A stretch of DNA of 64,000 bases from Lachnospiraceae bacterium (lineage in GTDB: Bacteria; Bacillota; Clostridia; Lachnospirales; Lachnospiraceae): assembly GCA_022793375.1 (NCBI GenBank), contig JAAWCS010000068.1:1-64000 (forward strand), in the 5' to 3' direction. The translations under genes and the position numbers were made by a program. The first letter of the stretch is position 1. Each line of letters opens with the position of its first letter. The notes under the pieces were generated by a model. That model was not told where the DNA came from, made no database searches, and saw only the letters and a list, made by a program, of their open reading frames with translations. Positions 58,509 to 64,000 of this stretch are shown here, piece by piece.

Positions 58509-59916
58509 CCTGATCCGTCGAGCCCGGCGCGCTCCCTTTTAAAAACAGCGTTTCGTACCTGCGCACAATCTCCTCCCACCGATACGCTTTTGCGATTCTC
58601 CGCCTGGCTCTTTCGCCGATCGCGCGGATTTCCTCCCGGCTCATCCTGTCCGCCGCCGCGATCCGGTCGGCCAGGTTTCCGGCTTCCTTGGTCCAGTAAA
58701 GAGCGCCGACGCCGGCAACCTCCCGGTTGAATTTGACATCCAGAAGAAGGTTTACCTCCGTGCTTGCAAGCGCCTCCAACAGGCTGGGATTCGTCCCGCC
58801 CACCTCATGGCCGTGAAAATATCCGCAGGCATTCTCGCGGATCTTCTTTAAAAGCCCCGCATCGTAGACTGCTTCCGCGAACTTAATGCGGCGGTCGCGG
58901 GAGAAATGCAGCTTCTTTTCCAATTTTTTCAAAAAAGGGGCGTTGGGAGTCGAGAGGATCACAAAATCCCGCTTTGTATCCGACGCCATAAATTCCCGGA
59001 TCATGATCTGCGCGTTGTTCTCCGGCACAAGCCGCCCCACCGCAAGATAATATCCCTTTGCCGTTGTCCTTGTTTTCGCCAGCCATTCAGCAAATTTCTT
59101 ATCTGCGGCACCCTTTTCCTCTGCGGCCGCTTTCTCCTCTGCCGCGCTCTTCTTGTCTGCGGCGCTCTTCTCCTCTGCGGCGTTCTTCTCCTCCGCCGCC
59201 GCTTTCTCCTCTGCCGCGTCCCTGCCGCCCCGGGCCGCGCAGGCGCCCTTACCGGCCGCCGAATTCATATCGTCGTCGCCGCCATAGGCAATGTAAACCG
59301 TTTTTACGCCGTAGCGGGCATACTCGGCCTTTATGTATTTTTGGATGCAGACGCTATCGCAGACCATTTGGTCGGCGTGTTTTGCCATCAGCCGTTCCGA
59401 CCATTTCCAATAGCAGCGAATCAGCCGGTTCCACTTGCGCCGTTTCCATTCATGCCCGTCCGGGTTGACATACAGCCGGCCTCCCAGCTGCTTAATCCTC
59501 TTTTTGAATCCGCCGATCCAGGGGCCTATGCGGCAGGCCAGCACATAAAATACCGGGCGTTTGACCTCCGGATGTTCCCGGCACCAGAGGATACCCGCGC
59601 GCAGGGCGGCTATGTCGTACCACACGGCCCTGGCCGCGCCGATTGGCGGCGTCTTTATATCGAAGCACTCCGCCTCGTTGTACTCATAGCGCAGGGAATC
59701 CTCCGCCATCCTCGCCACATGATAGCGGAGGCGGCTACTTTTGCGATACTTTGTCAATTTTTCCGCAAAAGTTTCAAAACCGCCGTAGCGCGCGGGAATC
59801 CCCTTGCTTCCTATGACGAATACATGCTGCTGCCCGGCGTTGGTACGCTTTCCCGAACGGGCAGGCAGCTTTTTCACCCGCTGGCCTTCAATCTCTATGT
59901 ACGTTGTCTGCGCCAT
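58399..59916 (-). CDS. Rhamnosyltransferase-type glycosyltransferase (DUF1972) with repeat insert and foreign tail
   Basis: 505 residues. The N-terminal DUF1972 domain (VFVIGSKGIPARYGGFETFAEKLT...) and C-terminal GT4 domain (YYLAVGRLVPENNAQIMIREF, HGHEVGGTNPSLLEALAS) mark the Cps2T/RgpA type that adds rhamnose or a similar sugar to a lipid-linked glycan. Between them, about residues 233-272, are seven hexapeptides AAEEKx/AADKKx, probably a charged helix. The natural end is near ETLFLKG (about 58540); the last 45 residues are an out-of-frame reading of a truncated XRE gene. ATG 59916 with AGGAGGG. Confidence 0.85.
   Translation of the reverse strand: MAQTTYIEIEGQRVKKLPARSGKRTNAGQQHVFVIGSKGIPARYGGFETFAEKLTKYRKSSRLRYHVARMAEDSLRYEYNEAECFDIKTPPIGAARAVWYDIAALRAGILWCREHPEVKRPVFYVLACRIGPWIGGFKKRIKQLGGRLYVNPDGHEWKRRKWNRLIRCYWKWSERLMAKHADQMVCDSVCIQKYIKAEYARYGVKTVYIAYGGDDDMNSAAGKGACAARGGRDAAEEKAAAEEKNAAEEKSAADKKSAAEEKAAAEEKGAADKKFAEWLAKTRTTAKGYYLAVGRLVPENNAQIMIREFMASDTKRDFVILSTPNAPFLKKLEKKLHFSRDRRIKFAEAVYDAGLLKKIRENACGYFHGHEVGGTNPSLLEALASTEVNLLLDVKFNREVAGVGALYWTKEAGNLADRIAAADRMSREEIRAIGERARRRIAKAYRWEEIVRRYETLFLKGSAPGSTDQAADGIKMGDGRDAAGYPAGQASCGAVRAVSGRIGGV
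59099..59218. repeat. 18-bp in-frame repeats in the glycosyltransferase gene
   Basis: Seven imperfect 18-bp units encode AAEEKA, AAEEKN, AAEEKS, AADKKS, AAEEKA, AAEEKG and AADKKF between the two glycosyltransferase domains. Confidence 0.85.
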
Positions 59917-59921
59917 GCTTC

Positions 59922-61328
59922 TTATCCCTCCTGGGGATGAGGCGCCGCTTTTTTGCGGCGAATTTTCTCTTTTCTCTTCTGTCCCGTACCGGTGTAGACG
60001 GCCGCCAGCCACGCGCCGCACGATGCCGCGACGTACATGGCCGTTTTCTTCAGATCCGAGCGCCAGTCGGCCGCGTCCTCGGCAAACGCAAAACTGATAT
60101 AGCCGTTTGTCGTCTGCGCGTCAAAATCCTCTACCGTTTCCTTGGCCTGGAGGGAAATGGCAAGGATTTCATTTTTCAGGCTTTCGATCATCTCGTCTGC
60201 TTTCTGCCTGTGGGAGGCTTCCCCCGCAGCGGCCAAAAGGCATTCGATATAATAGTTGTTGGTTTCTATATGCAATTGGTTGGTCGTAGCATAATCCAAA
60301 TGTTTGTCGGCTTCGTTCGCAAAATAATCGGTGCCGATTTTCGTCCTTGACTGATAAAATTCCCCGTTCTCATCCCTTGTCGGAACCAGCACCGCGCGGG
60401 TAATATCCCCTTCGTAGCGCTCAATGGCCGCCAGACGCACCTGGTACGCGGCCAGATTTTTCATATAATCCATATTTTCCAGACGATTCTCATAATTCAG
60501 ACGGGAAATGTACTGCCCGCTGTCGCGGGAAATTCCGTATTTCAAAACATACGCTTTATAGCGTTCGAGGGCCACATCCCGGAAATTTCTCGCCTTGTCC
60601 CGTATGGAATCAAAGCTCTCCGTTGTCGACTCGGACACAAAGGTCGAATTTTCGGACCGGCACATATCCACATAATCGATTACCGCATTGATCCGCTGAT
60701 ACAGATAGGTATTTACATCCAGATAATCCATCTCGGAAAGATCCGCGTAATCATCCTCGAGGATATCGGTCTTTCTGGCATATTTTGAGACAAAATAATC
60801 GTAATACGAATCGGCAACCGCCTTCAATATCGCGTTTTTGTCCAGGGACTGCGTGCGCTCGGACGCCTGATACGACACGCGGTATTCCGTAGAAACATAT
60901 AAGGTATCCACCGATACGCTGCTTCGCTGCTTTACATTGCGGATATTCAGGGTATTTCGGATATCGTCCGTCGTCAGCGTCCCAAACGTTCCCGTCTCGA
61001 TCGCGGCTGTCAGCACTTCGTCGCTCAAAATTTCGTTTACATCGAGCGCCGTGCCGTTGGGCGCAAGCCCTTTGGACGCTTTCGGATAGGTATAGCTTAT
61101 TTTAAAATTTCCGGAATACGGAACGCCGGCCTGCAGATACGCCATACAGCCGGCCCCGCCAAGCAGAGAGACGATCAGCACAAGAGGAAGCGCCTTTACG
61201 CACCGCCGCATCCTTTCTTTTGCATTCAGGGCCTGCGTCTGCAACAGTATATGAAAGCAAAACAGCAAGCCGCCCGCGGCGGGAAGCGAAAACAGCATCA
61301 TTTTTAGTATCGGCCTGATTGTATACAT
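59922..61328 (-). CDS. Wzz-like polysaccharide chain-length/co-polymerase protein
   Basis: 468 residues. One or two N-terminal membrane helices (MMLFSLPAAGGLLFCFHILL; LPLVLIVSLLGGAGCMAYLQ), a long extracytoplasmic region with coiled segments, and a final helix (TAMYVAASCGAWLAAVYTG) with a basic tail. This topology fits Wzz/CapA-type co-polymerases that set chain length; sequence motifs are weak, so the call rests on topology and its place next to a glycosyltransferase and a pyruvyltransferase. The stop lies 5 bp before the glycosyltransferase start. Confidence 0.6.
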   Translation of the reverse strand: MYTIRPILKMMLFSLPAAGGLLFCFHILLQTQALNAKERMRRCVKALPLVLIVSLLGGAGCMAYLQAGVPYSGNFKISYTYPKASKGLAPNGTALDVNEILSDEVLTAAIETGTFGTLTTDDIRNTLNIRNVKQRSSVSVDTLYVSTEYRVSYQASERTQSLDKNAILKAVADSYYDYFVSKYARKTDILEDDYADLSEMDYLDVNTYLYQRINAVIDYVDMCRSENSTFVSESTTESFDSIRDKARNFRDVALERYKAYVLKYGISRDSGQYISRLNYENRLENMDYMKNLAAYQVRLAAIERYEGDITRAVLVPTRDENGEFYQSRTKIGTDYFANEADKHLDYATTNQLHIETNNYYIECLLAAAGEASHRQKADEMIESLKNEILAISLQAKETVEDFDAQTTNGYISFAFAEDAADWRSDLKKTAMYVAASCGAWLAAVYTGTGQKRKEKIRRKKAAPHPQEG

Positions 61329-61344
61329 AACCCGTTCCTTCCTT

Positions 61345-62268
61345 TTAATGAATCTCTATGATTACCAGTTCCGGTCGGTTATTGATCCGCGGAATCCCTC
61401 CGTGACCGCCAATCCCCCTGGAGACGATCAGGGTCCCGTTTGTCAGGGAATACTGCCCGCCGGCATGCTGAGGGAAAAAGCCGGTGGCCGGGTGGTAAAT
61501 TCCGCCCAGACCGGGCAGCCGAATCAATCCGCCGTGGTAATGTCCGGCCAGGGCCAGGTCCATCGTCGCGTCCTTTAACAGCGAATCGTACAGATCGGGA
61601 AAATGGGAGAGCACCAGCTTATACCCGTCCATCTCCCAAAAAGCCTCCATCTTGTCCTTGGCCCAGTACTCATATCCGGCCGCCTCATTGGAAATTCCGG
61701 CAATCCGGATGGTCGTATTGCCTTTCTGAAATTCCGTCACTTCGTTAATCAGCATCTTCACGCCGTCCTCGGTCAGCATCTCATCCAGCGCCACTTGATC
61801 CAGCCGGCTGTACATCAGCGTGCCTTCATGGTTTCCCAGCGTATAATAGACAGGGGCAATTTCCCGCAAAGCCCGGCACAGTTCCCGGATCACCGTAAAA
61901 TCCGTATCGTCGTCGTTTACCATGTCGCCGATCATCGCGATAAAATCCGGCTGTTCCGTTCGGATCGCTTCGATCAGTTCGCTGTTTTTCGTGCCGTATT
62001 CCATACTGTGTAAATCCGAAAGTACTGCGATCTTGACCGGCGTATCCACCTTCTCCGACTCCAGAAAATACCGCGTAATCTCAAAATGGCGGTTTGCCAG
62101 AATCTCAGAGCCCACATACGCTGCCAGCAGCAAAAGGAGCAGGCAGGGAACCAGGATCCACAGCCTTTTCCTGCGTTTTCGTTTTGCGGCCGCCCGTTTG
62201 AGCCGGACCGCCTCTATCTGCTGTTTTCTCAACTCTTCGATGATCGTTCCTTTCCCGTTCGTCTCCAT
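61345..62268 (-). CDS. Membrane-anchored metallophosphoesterase (YaeI-like)
   Basis: 307 residues. A basic N-terminus and one helix (RLWILVPCLLLLLLAAYVGSEI, about 34-55), then the calcineurin-like domain on the outer face: LSDLHSMEYG, GDMVNDDD, LGNHEG, LSHFPD and LAGHYHGG carry the metal ligands. YaeI-type members hydrolyse lipid-linked or UDP-lipid phosphates. Its place in the polysaccharide cluster suggests action on lipid carriers. Starts 4 bp after the pyruvyltransferase-like gene. Confidence 0.9.
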   Translation of the reverse strand: METNGKGTIIEELRKQQIEAVRLKRAAAKRKRRKRLWILVPCLLLLLLAAYVGSEILANRHFEITRYFLESEKVDTPVKIAVLSDLHSMEYGTKNSELIEAIRTEQPDFIAMIGDMVNDDDTDFTVIRELCRALREIAPVYYTLGNHEGTLMYSRLDQVALDEMLTEDGVKMLINEVTEFQKGNTTIRIAGISNEAAGYEYWAKDKMEAFWEMDGYKLVLSHFPDLYDSLLKDATMDLALAGHYHGGLIRLPGLGGIYHPATGFFPQHAGGQYSLTNGTLIVSRGIGGHGGIPRINNRPELVIIEIH

Positions 62269-62272
62269 TGAT

Positions 62273-63499
62273 CTATCCTTTCCTGTCCGCCTGCGCTTGT
62301 TCTGTTTTGGATTTTTTGGCTGCCCGCCGTTTGTGCCCTGCCTTTGATCCCTCCTGCCGGATGCCGGACTTTTTAAGGATTTCTCTCTCGATAAACGCCC
62401 GGGAACGCCTTATTTCTTTTTCAAGCGCCGCTTCTGCCGTTTGCCAGTCGATGCTTTCATCGATTCGTTCGACGGCGTCCGCCGTCTCCGCCAGACGTCC
62501 CGTCAAATGGGTACAGGTAAGGAGATCCGTCATTCTGGCTCCCCTTGTACTGTGCGCAAAGGTTGCGAAGGGTCTTTGAAAAAGAATCGACAGCGCCGTT
62601 CCATGAAACGAATTTGTTACGACATATTCCGCTTCTCCGATCCATTGCAGAAACCGGACCGGATCGCCGCAGACAACGCAGGAGGCCCGGTCCGTCCAGT
62701 GGCACATCCCCCACTTAGGCCGCAGAATCAGGACCTCCAGCCCGGTGCGTTTTTCCAGTCTTTGCAGATATTCCGCCATCGCCGGATTGTATTCCGTATA
62801 GTAAACGGCAATGTAGCCCTTTTCTCTCCTTTTGTTTGCTTTCCCTCTTCTCCACAAGGCTTCCCACTCTGTTTTATCTAGCAGAAATACCGGGTCCAAA
62901 ACCAGGCTCGGTTTTTTGCCGCACAAGCCGCGGATATAAGAGGCCGACTGCGGCTCTCTCAGGGAAATCACGTCAAACCAGGACAAAAGGCCGGACAGCG
63001 CGTCATCATATTCCTGCGGCAGCCGCTTAGCGCCGATGCTGGCGGCATAGGCGACATAACGGGACTTTTCCCGTCTCCATTGCCGGAATGTGCAAAAATA
63101 TCCCTCCTGAAACCCTTCCGTAATCTCCGGATTCCAGATTTGGTCGCTTCCGGCCACAAAGACATCGATTTCATTTCCCCACTCATAGATTTCCCTCGAC
63201 GATTCCAGAGCCCGGCGCGATGTCGTAAGATATTTCCTCCGAAAGCGCCGCATTTCCCATTTTACTTTCAAATTCGCATAAAATACGCGGGGGCGCAGCT
63301 TCATGGCCACTTCAAAGCATCGGCGGGGAAGGCTGGCCGCCGGGTTGTACGGGAGCAGCCGATACCTGGACCGCAGAGGACGCGGAAAGTATGGGACCAT
63401 GACCGTTTCTTCATGACGGTTTAAGTATGTTTTCAGCGCATAACTCTGCAGAAGCGCCCCGTAATCATTTGCCCAATAAAACGTCAAAATGCCGATCAT
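62273..63499 (-). CDS. Polysaccharide pyruvyl transferase family protein
   Basis: 408 residues. GILTFYWANDYGALLQSYALKTYL at the start, FVAGSDQIWNPEITEGF in the middle and TNSFHGTALSILFQRPFATF near 345 are the family marks. It adds pyruvate ketals (or related groups) to exopolysaccharide sugars. I start at ATG 63499 with GGGAGGAG, overlapping the upstream stop (ATGA); the longer frame to 63664 is inside that gene. Such proteins are often paired with FrhB-domain proteins, as here. Confidence 0.9.
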   Translation of the reverse strand: MIGILTFYWANDYGALLQSYALKTYLNRHEETVMVPYFPRPLRSRYRLLPYNPAASLPRRCFEVAMKLRPRVFYANLKVKWEMRRFRRKYLTTSRRALESSREIYEWGNEIDVFVAGSDQIWNPEITEGFQEGYFCTFRQWRREKSRYVAYAASIGAKRLPQEYDDALSGLLSWFDVISLREPQSASYIRGLCGKKPSLVLDPVFLLDKTEWEALWRRGKANKRREKGYIAVYYTEYNPAMAEYLQRLEKRTGLEVLILRPKWGMCHWTDRASCVVCGDPVRFLQWIGEAEYVVTNSFHGTALSILFQRPFATFAHSTRGARMTDLLTCTHLTGRLAETADAVERIDESIDWQTAEAALEKEIRRSRAFIEREILKKSGIRQEGSKAGHKRRAAKKSKTEQAQADRKG

Positions 63500-64000
63500 G
63501 GCGCTCCTCCCTTCTTCGCCGTTTTTCTCCCCATCCGCTTCACCGCCCGTTCCGCCGCGGCCAGAGGCATAAACCGGCAAAGCTGTAAAAAGACCGGCCG
63601 TCTGCGTTTCGGAAGGTCCGTGGGGCCGCACAGCCTGGGCTGCAGGATATCCTCTTTTCGGCATGTAAAATATCGAAACCGATCTTCAACGGTTTTCCAG
63701 AGCCGGACCGCCTTTTCACTGTGCAGGATCACCATCGAGGTTCCCATTTGATCCTCCATCTCCGGCTTTACTTTTTCGATTCCCCAAAAATCGCCCATCG
63801 TGATATCCGACTCCCGGTTGACCGTACAAAAACGGCAGCGGTAGCAGGAGGGGCGCAGTAAAACATTCCAAAAATACAACCGGCAAAACTGATCGCGGCG
63901 GATCGGCCATACGTATTCCCTTTCGCCGATTTTGACCGATACGGTTTGTCCGTTGTTTTTTTCTCTCTTGTCTCGGAAGGAAAATCCCAAAAAACGTCCC
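63496..64000 (-). CDS. FrhB-like (coenzyme F420 hydrogenase beta) polysaccharide-cluster protein, partial
   Basis: Only the C-terminal 167 residues are in the window; the frame is open to the right edge. SCYRCRFCTVNRESDITMGDFWGIEKVKP is the FrhB C-terminal Cys-rich motif, which can hold iron-sulfur clusters. In polysaccharide clusters these proteins accompany pyruvyl transferases, and their redox role is not clear. The stop overlaps the start of the pyruvyltransferase gene (ATGA). Confidence 0.88.
   Translation of the reverse strand, partial: GRFLGFSFRDKREKNNGQTVSVKIGEREYVWPIRRDQFCRLYFWNVLLRPSCYRCRFCTVNRESDITMGDFWGIEKVKPEMEDQMGTSMVILHSEKAVRLWKTVEDRFRYFTCRKEDILQPRLCGPTDLPKRRRPVFLQLCRFMPLAAAERAVKRMGRKTAKKGGAP

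Overview
The window looks like chromosomal DNA from a Gram-positive anaerobe of the Lachnospiraceae type (Firmicutes, Clostridia). The reasons are Shine-Dalgarno sites of the AGGAGG kind, sigma-A-like promoters (TTGACA-17-TATAAT), a T-box before ileS, mannose-class PTS genes, Alr/Thr-rich lipoprotein linkers after LAAC lipoboxes, and LytTR/GHKL two-component systems. Most genes are GC-rich; one two-gene island (about 53.9-54.9 kb) is clearly AT-rich. No rRNA, tRNA, CRISPR array or complete insertion sequence was seen.

0-1.5 kb: a LytTR response regulator with a frame-broken histidine kinase. 1.5-5.1 kb: general PTS block (ptsI, a HAD phosphatase, an EIIA, and divergently ptsH). 5.2-14.2 kb: one long minus-strand operon, transcribed from a TTGACA/TATGCT promoter with a cre-like site. 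It encodes mannose-class EIIA-EIIB-EIIC-EIID, a DeoC-like aldolase, a ManA-type isomerase, a hexulose-6-phosphate synthase/isomerase pair, an RpiR regulator, a 3-hydroxyisobutyrate-dehydrogenase-family enzyme and an MmsA-type dehydrogenase. The HPr and Enzyme I made next door would energise its transporter. 14.5-22 kb: glycogen phosphorylase, ileS behind an isoleucine T-box, and a leucine-rich-repeat lipoprotein. 22.3-28 kb: pncB, plsC and a TrpXYZ-like ABC importer.

28.2-36.9 kb: an oligopeptide importer operon (membrane protein, oppA, B, C, D, F, small membrane protein) behind an attenuator-like leader. 37-49.1 kb: a heterodimeric ABC exporter, an HscC-like Hsp70 with a large J-like/TPR partner and a CtpA protease form one tightly packed unit; a transglutaminase-fold lipoprotein is divergent. 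49-53.7 kb: a FabG-like reductase, a second LytTR regulator with an internally deleted kinase, and a TAT/lipoprotein flavoprotein reductase. 53.9-54.9 kb: the AT-rich pair, including a retropepsin-like protein. 55-58.5 kb: MGMT-like protein, an Imm26-like protein divergent from a MarR/flavin-oxidase pair, a Cys-rich DUF3795-like protein and a truncated XRE regulator. 58.4-64 kb: part of an exopolysaccharide cluster running off the right edge.

The most unusual observations are: (i) a two-hairpin RNA-like motif of about 43 nt that occurs before ileS, before the FabG-like gene and four times in tandem between the exporter genes; (ii) LytTR-box direct repeats with a 21-bp period at two places, one a near-perfect consensus; (iii) two LytTR systems whose kinases are both broken; (iv) the AT-rich retropepsin-like pair; (v) the PTS/hexulose-phosphate operon with no obvious known substrate; and (vi) a deletion junction that fused a glycosyltransferase gene to a beheaded XRE regulator.
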